Source: a bacterium
GTDB taxonomy: Bacteria > Planctomycetota > SZUA-567
DNA length: 64,000 nucleotides
Reading direction: 5' to 3'
Assembly (NCBI GenBank): GCA_003245715.1
Contig: QKCJ01000037.1
Span: 1 to 64,000 of the forward strand
Shown here: positions 52,407 to 61,995 of the stretch, in pieces
How positions within the stretch are numbered: the stretch's first letter is position 1
How the letters are laid out: the number at the start of each line of letters is the position of its first letter
Translations under genes and position numbers: made by a program
The notes under the pieces: model-generated
The model's database searches: none
Seen by the model: the letters and a program-made list of their open reading frames with translations, nothing else
What the model was told of the DNA's origin: nothing

Positions 52407-55052
52407 ATGAAAAGCGTTTTAAAAAAGCTGGGTGTTTCTGGTTCTGCCATCATCAAAGCCTTGCCTCTTCTGGCATTTGCTGCGGTTATGTTTATTGCTG
52501 CGGTAAATGCGGCTGACGAAGCCAATGGTAACAAGGGCAAGGGAAGTGACAGCGTTTTTTCCGGAATGTTTGGCGATGATTTTAATGTCAGTGGCGGTAC
52601 CATGCGCTACTTGCCGAAGAAAAAAGCTGTTCTGATCCGCGACTATGCAACAATCCTTCTTAAGGGTAAGCGCCCTAATGAATGGCGTCGTCTGCGGGCG
52701 CGCAACATCCTTTTCTTTACTGAGCTGAAAAAGCTTTATGCTGAGGGTGATGTTTCAATTGAAGATGACAGCGGTACTTTTCTTAATTGTGACCGGATGT
52801 ACTTTGACACGCAGGACTGGAAGGGGCGTGGCCGCAATATCCGTATGCGCAGTACAGATGAAGGTATCAACAAGACTGAGTCTGTCGAGGAAAAGGACGT
52901 TTCGCTGACCCGTCCGACACTTGAAGCCGTTCAGGAAAGCCCATTCTCAAAAGCTGCCGAATACGCCGAGCAGAAGCGTCTGCGCATGAATGTCAAGGCC
53001 TCGGATCTGCGTATTGTTTCAAAAGACCACTTTGAGGCCACAGACGTTGTGGCGTCTCCGTCAAACTATGCCCGCCCGCACTGGGGAATTTATTCAAAGG
53101 CTGTGCATATCCGTAATGACGAGAAGGTTGAGGCGTACCACAATGTCTTCAAGATCGGCAAGCTGCCGGTATTTTACTTCCCGTATCTGATTTATGACCT
53201 TAAGTACAACTGGCCGTTTTACCGTACCAACTTTGGTGACAACAAGCGTCAGGGCTGGTACTGGCTCAACCGTTTTGGCTGGAACTTTGATAATCCTACG
53301 GAAGATGAATACGGCAAGCCGATTACCCGTCTCTTCCAGCTTAATGATATATTCCTTGATATTGATATGCGTCTTGACCGCGGCTGGGGTCTGGGTGGCG
53401 AAACCACGTATGAGAATAATTTCCTCGGTAAGGGTATGGGGCATCTCTATGCTTACTGGATCAAGGAAATTTATACAACTTCAGGTGAGGATAACCGCCG
53501 TGCGAGTGAGGATGTTGAATTTCGAACCAATGACTGGAGAAATACTCCGGGCTTTACCAAATCATTATATGCGGAAAAAGACCGCTACACGGTAGAATGG
53601 TGGCATCGTCAGCAGTTTACCGACCGCTTCGACCTGCGCATGCAGACGCACTGGATATCTGACCGTGATTTTTATAAAGAATATTTCCCGAGCAAATGGG
53701 ATGAAGAGCAGGAGAAGCTGACAAACGGTTCGCTGCGTTATATCGGAGACCTCTTCCAGACAGAGCTTATCGCTCAGGGACGGATCAATGATTTCCGCAC
53801 AGAGAGTGAGTATCTTCCCGAGTGGCGCTTTAGTCTGCCCGGGGTAAAGCTTGGCAAGTTGCCTTTGTATGTTGAGAGTCAGACCAATATCGGACTTATC
53901 CGCAAGCAGACTGACGAGATGGTGGTTCAACTTGGCCAGGTCAAGGCTTCTGACCGGGTGGGGCGTGACGGTGATACTCCCTGGATTGGCCGCGTGCATA
54001 ATCAAACACAGCTTTCTGCTCCATTTGAGTTGTCGATTGTAAATATCCGTCCTTATGCCGGTGGACGCATTACCGGTTACAGTTCAAGTTATAAAGGAAA
54101 CTTTGAAGAAGGCGGTGCGGAGATGAATCTGGCGGGCTTCTGGGGTGTGGACTTTGCCACCAGACTCTTCGGGGATTTTCAGGATGGCAAATACTCACAT
54201 ATGATCGAGCCCAAGATCAGCGTGATCGGCAATGAGCAGCCCCTCAACAGCCGCGATATGTTTTACGATGTTGACGAGATAGACAATTACCGTGAAAGCC
54301 ATATGCTGACCTTTGGATTGTATCAGACGCTTGATACCAAAAATTCTGATGGCTCATCCCGTCTTCTGGCTGCGCTTAACGTAAACGGCGGGGTTATTCT
54401 CGATCAGGACGAGGCGGACAAATATAACAACAAGAGCCTTCTTTCCGATATAACGGTCAGTGCAGCCTATTATCCGGTAAAAGAGATGTCTGTCTGGGGT
54501 AACTTTGCCTACTCTCCTGCCGGTGGTCTGGTTGATTATTTCAACGCTGGTATTGATTATTACTTCAGCAAGAAATTCCGGGTATTTCTGAGCCATTCAT
54601 ATGACTCTGGTTATGACAATGAGAACAATACAACCGGTAATACCTCAAATGTCACTACCCTTGCTGCCCGTACCCAGCTCTGGGACAAGAACAGCCATTA
54701 CTCACTTGAGTATGCAATTAGCTATCAGTGGAATCATGATGCCAACGGTTCTGTTGCAAATGACGGTATGGTTCGTGGCGGTGTTCTTACCGGGTTGCAG
54801 ACGCAGCGTGTGTCGCTTATCCGTGACCTTGATACCTTCGAACTTGCCGTTAACTGGAAGATCGACCATCTTGATAATAACAACAACACGATAAGTGTTA
54901 ATCTTACGCCAAAGGGCTGGGTTGGTATTAAACGCGCGCCGGACAATACTTATGTGTCGCTTGATAATGACTATGGCCGTTACGCGTTCCCTGTCCCTGA
55001 GAAACTTCAAACGGAGAGTGATTACAACGCAGAGACCCCGGCGTGGGAGTAA
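52407..55052 (+). CDS. LPS-assembly outer-membrane protein LptD-like (OstA)
   Basis: 881 residues with a signal peptide (LPLLAFAAVMFIAAVNAAD). An OstA/LptA-like N-terminal domain (about 60-150: GGTMRYLPKKKAVLIRDYA, LYAEGDVSIEDDSGTFLNCD) is followed by a large beta-barrel with alternating aromatic strands (KVEAYHNVFKIGKLPVFYFP is the LptD junction). It inserts LPS into the outer membrane. Length is somewhat above E. coli LptD (784). AAGGTG precedes the ATG and a good promoter lies upstream. Confidence 0.85.
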   Translation: MKSVLKKLGVSGSAIIKALPLLAFAAVMFIAAVNAADEANGNKGKGSDSVFSGMFGDDFNVSGGTMRYLPKKKAVLIRDYATILLKGKRPNEWRRLRARNILFFTELKKLYAEGDVSIEDDSGTFLNCDRMYFDTQDWKGRGRNIRMRSTDEGINKTESVEEKDVSLTRPTLEAVQESPFSKAAEYAEQKRLRMNVKASDLRIVSKDHFEATDVVASPSNYARPHWGIYSKAVHIRNDEKVEAYHNVFKIGKLPVFYFPYLIYDLKYNWPFYRTNFGDNKRQGWYWLNRFGWNFDNPTEDEYGKPITRLFQLNDIFLDIDMRLDRGWGLGGETTYENNFLGKGMGHLYAYWIKEIYTTSGEDNRRASEDVEFRTNDWRNTPGFTKSLYAEKDRYTVEWWHRQQFTDRFDLRMQTHWISDRDFYKEYFPSKWDEEQEKLTNGSLRYIGDLFQTELIAQGRINDFRTESEYLPEWRFSLPGVKLGKLPLYVESQTNIGLIRKQTDEMVVQLGQVKASDRVGRDGDTPWIGRVHNQTQLSAPFELSIVNIRPYAGGRITGYSSSYKGNFEEGGAEMNLAGFWGVDFATRLFGDFQDGKYSHMIEPKISVIGNEQPLNSRDMFYDVDEIDNYRESHMLTFGLYQTLDTKNSDGSSRLLAALNVNGGVILDQDEADKYNNKSLLSDITVSAAYYPVKEMSVWGNFAYSPAGGLVDYFNAGIDYYFSKKFRVFLSHSYDSGYDNENNTTGNTSNVTTLAARTQLWDKNSHYSLEYAISYQWNHDANGSVANDGMVRGGVLTGLQTQRVSLIRDLDTFELAVNWKIDHLDNNNNTISVNLTPKGWVGIKRAPDNTYVSLDNDYGRYAFPVPEKLQTESDYNAETPAWE

Positions 55053-55075
55053 TTTGATAAAAATGATTTTATTAC

Positions 55076-55104
55076 AAGCCCGCCTTAATCAGCGGGCTTT
55101 TTTT
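55076..55104 (+). terminator. Rho-independent terminator after the lptD-like gene
   Basis: A perfect 8-bp stem (55076-55083 with 55092-55099) and a T run. The next gene begins 46 bp later, so it may attenuate rather than fully separate the two. Confidence 0.85.
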
Positions 55105-55149
55105 GTCGCGTTAGCTTTTGCGACTTCTGATCTTTGACGAAAGATAAAT

Positions 55150-55860
55150 ATGAATACGGATTTAATGGTTATTGTCGGCCTGCTTTTACTGGTTGGGATG
55201 CTGCTTGTTAAATATGTCCTCTGGTCGGCTGGCAAGGAATTTGACGACCTTTCGCAGGCGGCCAATGACCCGGAGGTGAGGCATGAGAAGATAAAGGAAA
55301 TTTCTGAGATGATAAACTCCGGCAGGTTCAAGCCGCGCGCTTATCTGCAGCGTTCGCACCTGTATTTCTTTGATGCTGATTATAATTCTGCCGCTATGGA
55401 TCTGCGTTTATACCTTGAGTTGGTCAGGGATGATTCTGAGGGGTGGGCGGAGCTTGCGGAGTGTTGTATCCGTACCGGTTCTTCCGAGGAAGCGCAGAAC
55501 GCTGCTGTCAGGGCCGTCGAGCTTGATCCGAAATATTCTGATTACCGTCTGCTTCTTGCCAGGGCAAGGCTCTTTAATGGTGATAATGAAAAAGCGAGAG
55601 ATGAGCTTGATGCCTGGCGCGAGATCAGCCTTGAGAAGATACCTTTGCTTAAGGAAGAGGAAATCATAAAACGCGTTCAGGATCAGACCGCAGCCTGGAT
55701 GAACCTCTATGGCGCGGCGATCAGTCTGGTTGAGGGCAGGAAGGATGTTGCCCGGTCACTGACAGAAAAACTCAGAGGGTTTGATATTGATTTGTACTCG
55801 TATGATCTTGAAAATGACCCGGTTTTAAAGGCGGTCAGGGAAATGAAGAATAATGTCTGA
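55150..55860 (+). CDS. Membrane-anchored TPR protein
   Basis: 236 residues. An N-terminal membrane helix (LMVIVGLLLLVGMLLVKYVLW, about 5-25) is followed by tetratricopeptide repeats (FKPRAYLQRSHLYFFDADY, EGWAELAECCIRTGSSEEAQ, YRLLLARARLFNGDNEKAR). It resembles TPR scaffolds of the cell envelope. It overlaps the start of mnmA by 8 nt, implying coupling, and no signature names its partner. Confidence 0.75.
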   Translation: MNTDLMVIVGLLLLVGMLLVKYVLWSAGKEFDDLSQAANDPEVRHEKIKEISEMINSGRFKPRAYLQRSHLYFFDADYNSAAMDLRLYLELVRDDSEGWAELAECCIRTGSSEEAQNAAVRAVELDPKYSDYRLLLARARLFNGDNEKARDELDAWREISLEKIPLLKEEEIIKRVQDQTAAWMNLYGAAISLVEGRKDVARSLTEKLRGFDIDLYSYDLENDPVLKAVREMKNNV

Positions 55861-56947
55861 GTTGAAACTTGTTTGCGGGCAGGCGCATAATAAGGGAAGT
55901 TACGCTGATAAGACAATTGCGGTTCTGATGAGCGGCGGGGTGGACAGTAGTGTCTGCGCGCTCAAACTCCGCGAGGAGGGGTGGACGGTTGTCGGGGTGA
56001 ATATGATTATCCCCCTTGCCTGCGGCGGCGCAGTTGAGACGCAATCTGTTATTGATGTCTGCACGTATGCGGATATTACCCTCTATCAGCTTGAGGCCGG
56101 CAAACTTTTTGACGAGAAAGTTATCAGTCATTTTCGCGGCGAGTATCAGGCCGGGCGCACGCCTAATCCCTGTTGTGACTGTAACCGCGAATTGAAATTC
56201 GGCGTATTATGGGATCTGATTGAGAAGGAGCTTGGTATCCTGCATCTTGCTACGGGGCATTATGCAAGGGTGGTGCATGAAGACGGCCGGAGCCTGCTTT
56301 GCCGCGGCAAAATAAGCGAGAAAGATCAGAGCTATTTTGTTTATGGTATCCCCGCCCGCCGTCTGCCGTATTTTCACCTGCCTTTATCCGAGATGGCGAA
56401 GTCTGATACGCGCGCTTATGCGGAAAAAGCGGGTCTTCCGGTTGCGCAGAAAAGTGAGAGTATGGAGCTTTGCTTTGCCGGTGCTGGTGACTACCGTGAA
56501 GCACTTGGTGATATTTCCTTGGGTGTCGGCGAGTTTATTGACTCAGCGGGGACGGTTCTTGGCGAGCATACAGGGATTGAGAATTATACGCCGGGGCAGC
56601 GCAAACTTGGCAGATCGTTTGGCCCTGAACCTTTTTATGTGCTGCAGGTTCTGCCGCAGACCAATCAGGTTGTCGTTGGTCCGCGCAATGAGATTGTTCT
56701 GCCGGAGGTTAAAGCACATTTTATTGCCGTGCATCAACCTGAGAAATTGCTTGCCGGGGCTGAGCTGCTCGGTAAAATCCGCTCTCCGGGTGATCCGAGA
56801 AAATGTAAACTGGTGTCATATGATCCTGATACGCAGGATGTGGTTGTGGAATTTGAGAAGCCTGTTTTTGCGCCGGCTCCGGGACAGCATCTTGTACTTT
56901 ATGATGTGAACCAAGCGGTTATTGCCGGCGGCACTATTGAGCTGTAA
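55853..56947 (+). CDS. mnmA: tRNA-specific 2-thiouridylase
   Basis: 364 residues. The PP-loop is AVLMSGGVDSSVCALKL, the first catalytic Cys is in RTPNPCCDCNRELKFG, ATGHYARV and SEKDQSYFVYGI follow, and the second Cys is in SMELCFAG. The C-terminal beta-barrel is intact. It installs the sulfur at position 2 of the wobble uridine of Glu, Gln and Lys tRNAs. GGGAAATGAAGA precedes the ATG inside the TPR gene. It converges on the pseudopilin-like gene. Confidence 0.95.
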   Translation: MSELKLVCGQAHNKGSYADKTIAVLMSGGVDSSVCALKLREEGWTVVGVNMIIPLACGGAVETQSVIDVCTYADITLYQLEAGKLFDEKVISHFRGEYQAGRTPNPCCDCNRELKFGVLWDLIEKELGILHLATGHYARVVHEDGRSLLCRGKISEKDQSYFVYGIPARRLPYFHLPLSEMAKSDTRAYAEKAGLPVAQKSESMELCFAGAGDYREALGDISLGVGEFIDSAGTVLGEHTGIENYTPGQRKLGRSFGPEPFYVLQVLPQTNQVVVGPRNEIVLPEVKAHFIAVHQPEKLLAGAELLGKIRSPGDPRKCKLVSYDPDTQDVVVEFEKPVFAPAPGQHLVLYDVNQAVIAGGTIEL

Positions 56948-56980
56948 CCGGAATTTTAATTATTCATATGCGGGGCGGTG

Positions 56981-57670
56981 CTATTTATCCGGCCAGGTCT
57001 GCGCGGAGTATACTTCTTTGACGCTGTTGTCATTGTAGACAAAATTACCGATTCCGTCATACGAATCGCCGAAGCGTCCGTGCCGCCAGCCGCGGTCATT
57101 GAAGTTGAACATGAAATCCGGATTTTGGCAACCGGCCAGCGGTTTGCGCGGATTATTCTTGGCTACCGCCTTCCATTTCTTCTGGTTCGGGTCCAAAAAG
57201 GGGTTGGTCGTGTTATAATAAAACGGGCCGATATCCTTCCACATGCCGGTTGGCCCTTCGCCGGTGCAGCATAAGATATCAACTGACTCGGTGTAACCTG
57301 TTAGCATTCTGGGCAGGCGGGGGTCGGCTGTTGAGTTTCCCTTGCGATAACCAAAAGGCATTAAAATGGCGGTCGAGAAGAAGAAATCTTCGGGATCACT
57401 GCTTGAATAGAGATCTTTCCAGTTTTCAAGGTCGCCCAAACCCTCCGCTGAGGTAAACTCCGGATAAAACCCGTGATAATCATCAGCATACTGGTTGAGC
57501 GCCACTGCACTCTGGCGAAGGTTTGAACTGCAGGTGCAGCGGATGGCGTAATCAACTCCCTTTCTGACACTCCCGTTAGCCAGTGAACTGACAATCAGAA
57601 TACAAGCGCATACGCAAAGTATTTCCAGAAGGGTGACGCAACGTTGTGATTTGTGATAACCTGTTAACAT
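56981..57670 (-). CDS. Pseudopilin-like protein with atypical Cys-rich N-terminus
   Basis: 229 residues. The N-terminal helix is RCVTLLEILCVCACILIVSS: the Glu at +5 (VTLLE) is kept, but the residue at -1 is Cys in place of Gly, and the helix has three further Cys. The C-terminal domain (DDYHGFYPEFT, FNDRGWRHGRF) is of the pseudopilin-like type common in Lentisphaerota. Whether a prepilin peptidase can process it is unclear. It is monocistronic, convergent with mnmA. The 276 bp before dnaA's end are AT-rich without another recognisable gene. Confidence 0.75.
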   Translation of the reverse strand: MLTGYHKSQRCVTLLEILCVCACILIVSSLANGSVRKGVDYAIRCTCSSNLRQSAVALNQYADDYHGFYPEFTSAEGLGDLENWKDLYSSSDPEDFFFSTAILMPFGYRKGNSTADPRLPRMLTGYTESVDILCCTGEGPTGMWKDIGPFYYNTTNPFLDPNQKKWKAVAKNNPRKPLAGCQNPDFMFNFNDRGWRHGRFGDSYDGIGNFVYNDNSVKEVYSAQTWPDK

Positions 57671-57946
57671 GTTGCAGATTTCGCATTGTTTGTATTAACT
57701 ATCTGTATAATTGTGAGTTTATGCCCAAGCCGCTTTATTTGCATAATATACATAATAGCGCAAATAAAATCCATAAATTATTTAACGGTAAGTGGTTGTG
57801 GCTTTATGCGTAAATTGATTTGTATTGATATGCAGTGTGTCAGTTTTGTTTGATTATATGTTTTAAGTTATTTATTGATAGGTGGTTATGGTTTCATTGG
57901 TTGCTATTTGTTTTGGGATTGCAGAAGACGCAAAAAATATGCAAAT

Positions 57947-59338
57947 TCAGAAAATTTCCGCCTGTGAACTGAAGAGTTTTTCGGCTTTAATTTTCTGGTT
58001 GAGACTTTTCAGGGTATCGTTGATTTTATTGCAGAGTACCGGATTTTTGCTGCCGATACCGTTTTTGAGGATATTAATAATTGTTGAGTGCTTTCTGTTG
58101 CCGAAGAAGTTGCCGATCTCGTTGAGAGAGCAGCCTGAGAGTTCACGGACCAGATGAATTGAGACGCGTCTGGCTTGGGCGATGCTGCCCTGACGTTTCT
58201 TGCCGCGAATGTCGGCAAGCGGAATCTGGAATACCTCGGCGACTGTGCGGGAAATTTTTTCAATTCCCGGCTTCTCAATAGCCTTTGGTGCCAGAAGCTG
58301 TTCTACATCACTAAGATCAGGGACTACACCGGTGATCTTTGCCATTGCCGAGACAGTCTTTACCAGACCTTCAATCTCGCGGATGCTGCCGGAAGTGCGC
58401 TCGGAGATAAGTGACGCGACCTCATCGCTGATATTCTCAGACTTGTTGGTAATAATTGAACGACGCGTTAAGTCATCGGGTGTGTCAAGGCGTGCCTGCA
58501 GGCCACCACCAAGACGGCTTGCGAGCATCGGGTCAAGCCCTTCAAGGGTATGCACAGCTCCGCAGGCGGCGATAATCACCTGACGATTGCGGTGCTGCAT
58601 ATTATCGAGAATGGCGATAAGTTCTTTCTGAGAAGCGGTTTTCTTACCATGTGAGAAGTTCTGAAAATCATCAATCGCCAGAAGATCACATTCCTCATAA
58701 CGTTTCTTGAACTCGGGCAGACGGTTGTTCATATAGGCCGCGCTGTATGACTGCACAAAATAGTCAGGATTGATGCACAGAACTTTATATGCAGGGTTGC
58801 GCCTTGAAACTTCCGAGCATACCGCGTGCAGAAGATGCGTCTTCCCAAGACCATGTCCGCCAAAGAGATATAGCGGAGAGTATTCGCCGGGGTTGTCGAC
58901 AGCCTGACGGGCGGCAGCAAGAGCAAAGCGGTTGCAGGAACCTTCGGTGAAATTATCAAAGGTGTGCTGGCTGCGCCGGAAGAGCGGTTGGCTGGCGAGA
59001 TCGGTCCCGGCAACTGTCTGGGGCGCAGGTGCAGCAGGCTGTGAATCTGTAACCTGTACCTGAATCTGCTCTTTGTATTTCTGGCGGGAAATAACTACCG
59101 ATACTTCAGGCTTTGTGCCGGTGACAGATTTGGCCGCTTCAGCGATAATATCACGGTAATGGTTTTCAAGCCAAGCCTTAACAAAACGATTGGCAGCTCC
59201 GATAACAATCTCGTTTTCGGTAAGGGAATCTACGGATGCGTTACTGAACCATGTGTTGAAACTGGCCACCGGCAACATTGCCCGGAGAGCCTCGAAAATC
59301 TCGGCTTCTGCTATGGTTGTGGAGCGTGAATCTTGCAT
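57947..59338 (-). CDS. dnaA: Chromosomal replication initiator DnaA
   Basis: 463 residues. Domain I (about 1-80) and the AAA+ domain are intact: Walker A LFGGHGLGKTHLLHAV, Walker B DLLAIDDFQNFSHGKKT, and sensor regions. Domain IV begins near 360 and carries the DnaA signature LVRELSGCSLNEIGNFFG. In the box-recognition loop the usual GGRDHTT reads GNRKHST, with Lys416 where the base-contacting Asp is normally found. It opens the origin by binding DnaA boxes, several of which lie just upstream of it here. dnaN is not adjacent. Confidence 0.94.
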   Translation of the reverse strand: MQDSRSTTIAEAEIFEALRAMLPVASFNTWFSNASVDSLTENEIVIGAANRFVKAWLENHYRDIIAEAAKSVTGTKPEVSVVISRQKYKEQIQVQVTDSQPAAPAPQTVAGTDLASQPLFRRSQHTFDNFTEGSCNRFALAAARQAVDNPGEYSPLYLFGGHGLGKTHLLHAVCSEVSRRNPAYKVLCINPDYFVQSYSAAYMNNRLPEFKKRYEECDLLAIDDFQNFSHGKKTASQKELIAILDNMQHRNRQVIIAACGAVHTLEGLDPMLASRLGGGLQARLDTPDDLTRRSIITNKSENISDEVASLISERTSGSIREIEGLVKTVSAMAKITGVVPDLSDVEQLLAPKAIEKPGIEKISRTVAEVFQIPLADIRGKKRQGSIAQARRVSIHLVRELSGCSLNEIGNFFGNRKHSTIINILKNGIGSKNPVLCNKINDTLKSLNQKIKAEKLFSSQAEIF

Positions 59339-60102
59339 TATAAAGTACTATTTCCCCCCGGAAATTGATCTCTGTAAAGAGCTAATTTTATGATATTCCG
59401 CCCCCCAAAGTCAACGGAGGAAAACTTATAATTATCCACAAACTTTCCACAACCGGATTGGTGGCATTTCAACTTCTTTGGAATAAGAGGGTTATCGTTT
59501 TTCAACCGCTACCGAAAATAGCCTTTGAATGATTGTAAGTCAACTTAATTAAAAAGCCTTTTTGCGCTGCCGGCTGTGGGTAAATTAACAGCCCGCAATA
59601 CAACCTCTGGTTTTTCATAGTGTTAGAAAGAGATTAGCGCAAGAGCTTTTGATCGGCATGGTTACGTTTTTATTAACTTCTTATGTGTAAAGGTGATACG
59701 GCTGTTTATTCTGCCTTTGGCTGGAGGGGGCGGGTATCGAAATCAAACTTTCCGGGGCAGTGCAGGACGGGCGCAGAATCTCAAGACATAATACTTAATT
59801 GAGCATAAGTGAGAAATTGGCAGGATTTTAACAAATCGCATAAGATGGATGAGATAGGGTTGTTTTAAACGTAAAAACTTTCAAACGATCGTTTAAATAT
59901 GTTGGTTTGTAGCTCCTTTATTGTTAATGGGTTGTGGAAAAGTACGTGGATAATGTGTGTTAATTCCGATAATAATGCTTGAAAAAAAAAGTGTTACGTA
60001 TACTATTTTAGAAGAACTAGTAGCAGCTAATGGGTAAGGCTTGACTGGGGATTTCAGTTTTGGCGCTGATTTATTACAATTAAAAACGGAAAGCACGGGA
60101 AT
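59339..60102. other. Candidate chromosomal origin (oriC) in the dnaA-tolC intergenic region
   Basis: A 764-bp gap with no gene. It holds a consensus DnaA box TTATCCACA (59432-59440), and one-mismatch boxes TTACCCACA (59575-59583, minus strand), TTTTCCACA (59933-59941, minus) and TTATCCACG (59945-59953, minus), with a weaker CTTTCCACA at 59443-59451. A 12-bp palindrome AAACGATCGTTT lies at 59883-59894. Several AT-rich stretches could act as unwinding elements. dnaA next door supports the call. Confidence 0.55.
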
Positions 60103-61875
60103 ATGCGTTCTAAATTCAGTAAAATTATTTCACCTGCAGCATTGTGTGCGGCTTTATCCTTTTACGGTATTGCCACTGCTGCTGATGTTCCTGGTATTGG
60201 CCAGTCTAACGGAATTTCCGCAAATCAGGCGGCCGACATGAAGGTTGATAAGAATGGTGTGGTTGTTGATCTCAACGACTCATCAGTCCCGCAGCTGCCG
60301 ACGGTTGTTTATGATGGCGCGACCAACTCTGGCGTTGTTTATCAGGGCGCGATTCAGACTACACCTGCCGATTTTACCGGCAAGCGCGATGTGGTGCTTG
60401 GTATTTCTGATGTTGAGATGATGGCACTGAACTACTCATGGGAGCTGAAAAAGACCATGACCCAGCGCCTCTCAGCCCGCGCCAAGAAATTCGGTGCCTG
60501 GGGCAAGGGGCTGCCTTCACTTGGTTTCAGCGGTTCATGGAACGCGACACAGAGCAGTACTGCCGGTTCACGTTATGCCAATTCTGAAACGAGCGCCTAT
60601 ACTGTCGGTGCGACTGTTTCACAGCCGTTATTTCTCGGTGGAGCGGTGGTTTCATCAATCAAGGAAGCCGCGCTTTATGAGGACTTTGTCAGTGAAGACA
60701 TTCAGCGGGTGCGTCTGGCGATTATCAGCACAATCCGCAATCAGTATTATCTCTGTCTGAAGAATCTCAAGTACTCTGAGATTTATAAAGAGCAGATGGA
60801 AATTTCGAAGGAATATTGGGAGAAGACCAAGCGCCGTTATGAGGCGGATGATGTGGCCGAGATTGATGTGCTGCGTTATGAGGTCGATTACAAAATCCAG
60901 AAAGCCTGGTACATCCGTTATACCAATGATTATAAGGTTGCGGTTACCGATATGCTGCGTCTGATCGGCATGCCGCTTGATACCAATGTCACTCTGAGCG
61001 ACCCGTTTGCCTTTGCTGATTATGATCCGGGTTCAGAGCAGAGCCTGATGGCTGAGGCTCTTGACAAGCGTCCTGATTTGCGTTCGGCGTATCTGCAGGA
61101 GAAGATTGCCGGCGAGCAGCTCTGGCAGCAGAAGAGTGAGCTGTTCCCGAAGGTTTACGCGCAGGGCAGCTGGAGTAACAATAATAATTACTACGCTTCT
61201 CTTGAGCAGAGGGCTGATGTCTGGAACTGGTCGGCAGGGGTTGGAGTGCAATGGAACGCGCTGGCTGGTGCGGGGCAGACAATCCGGGCAAGTATCATGA
61301 CTGCCAAGGCTGCGCTTGAGAGTCAGGAATTTACCACTAAGGATACAGAAGACCAGGTTCGTCAGGATGTCAAGGACGCTCTTTTGAATCTCTACAGTTC
61401 AATTGATTGGGTGAAATCGCAGAAGGAGAGTGTAACTCAGGCGACGCGTGTTCTTGAGCAGGAGACGATCCGCTGGGATGAGGGTGCGGGCGATTACCTC
61501 AACATTCTTGATGCGCGTCAGAAACTTGCTGATAGCCAGTTGCTTTACTGGGATGGTATTTACACATATAAGACTGCGATTGTCAGCCTTGATTATGCGG
61601 TTGGTCGTTTTGGCCGGAGTCAGGACGCGGTTGTCAAGGGTTATAAGGTTTCAAGGAAAGCACCGGAATTTTCAAAGAAAGTTAATACCCAGAAAGCTCT
61701 TGAAGAGAGTTTTGGCCGGCTCGGAGCTGCATCGGTTAATCTTGATGAAGTAACTGAGGCTGCCGCTAACCAGCCCTCGCCAGTGCAGTCGGCAATAATT
61801 GATGAAGGGGTGGCTCGTCCTAAACAGGCAGAAAAAACTCAGCAGCTTCCAGAAGGTCCTGCTCCGTTATTCTGA
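60103..61875 (+). CDS. TolC-family outer-membrane efflux protein
   Basis: 590 residues with a signal peptide (AALCAALSFYGIATAA). Two tandem OEP repeats of long coiled-coil helices are visible (SIKEAALYEDFVSEDIQRV, KRRYEADDVAEIDVLRYEVDY, and DYLNILDARQKLADSQLLYWD). About 95 residues longer than E. coli TolC, mostly an N-terminal linker of 80 residues and a Gln/Pro-rich tail. It forms the outer-membrane tunnel of an efflux pump. The RND gene starts 1.5 kb downstream, separated by aspA. Confidence 0.88.
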   Translation: MRSKFSKIISPAALCAALSFYGIATAADVPGIGQSNGISANQAADMKVDKNGVVVDLNDSSVPQLPTVVYDGATNSGVVYQGAIQTTPADFTGKRDVVLGISDVEMMALNYSWELKKTMTQRLSARAKKFGAWGKGLPSLGFSGSWNATQSSTAGSRYANSETSAYTVGATVSQPLFLGGAVVSSIKEAALYEDFVSEDIQRVRLAIISTIRNQYYLCLKNLKYSEIYKEQMEISKEYWEKTKRRYEADDVAEIDVLRYEVDYKIQKAWYIRYTNDYKVAVTDMLRLIGMPLDTNVTLSDPFAFADYDPGSEQSLMAEALDKRPDLRSAYLQEKIAGEQLWQQKSELFPKVYAQGSWSNNNNYYASLEQRADVWNWSAGVGVQWNALAGAGQTIRASIMTAKAALESQEFTTKDTEDQVRQDVKDALLNLYSSIDWVKSQKESVTQATRVLEQETIRWDEGAGDYLNILDARQKLADSQLLYWDGIYTYKTAIVSLDYAVGRFGRSQDAVVKGYKVSRKAPEFSKKVNTQKALEESFGRLGAASVNLDEVTEAAANQPSPVQSAIIDEGVARPKQAEKTQQLPEGPAPLF

Positions 61876-61895
61876 GTTTGTTCTTTATTGTTCAG

Positions 61896-61929
61896 GCGGC
61901 TACCTTGTACAGCAGGGTAGCCGCTTTTT
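61896..61929 (+). terminator. Rho-independent terminator after the tolC-like gene
   Basis: GCGGCTACC pairs with GGTAGCCGC (61896-61904 with 61916-61924) and a T run follows. It separates the tolC-like gene from aspA. Confidence 0.92.
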
Positions 61930-61995
61930 GCTTGATTTGAGACTTGTTCTTGGCAGAATTGTATCTTTATCTTTGCAATTTACAGGGGCCGAAAG

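Noticed and set aside
57882..58157. Plus-strand frame with hydrophobic residues overlapping dnaA
   Set aside because: It is antisense to conserved DnaA domain IV and its hydrophobicity comes from complementary codons.
59883..59894. AAACGATCGTTT as a fourth LacI mannose operator
   Set aside because: It has two extra central bases and lacks the ATCC/GGAT flank shared by the three accepted sites; kept only as a palindrome within the candidate origin.
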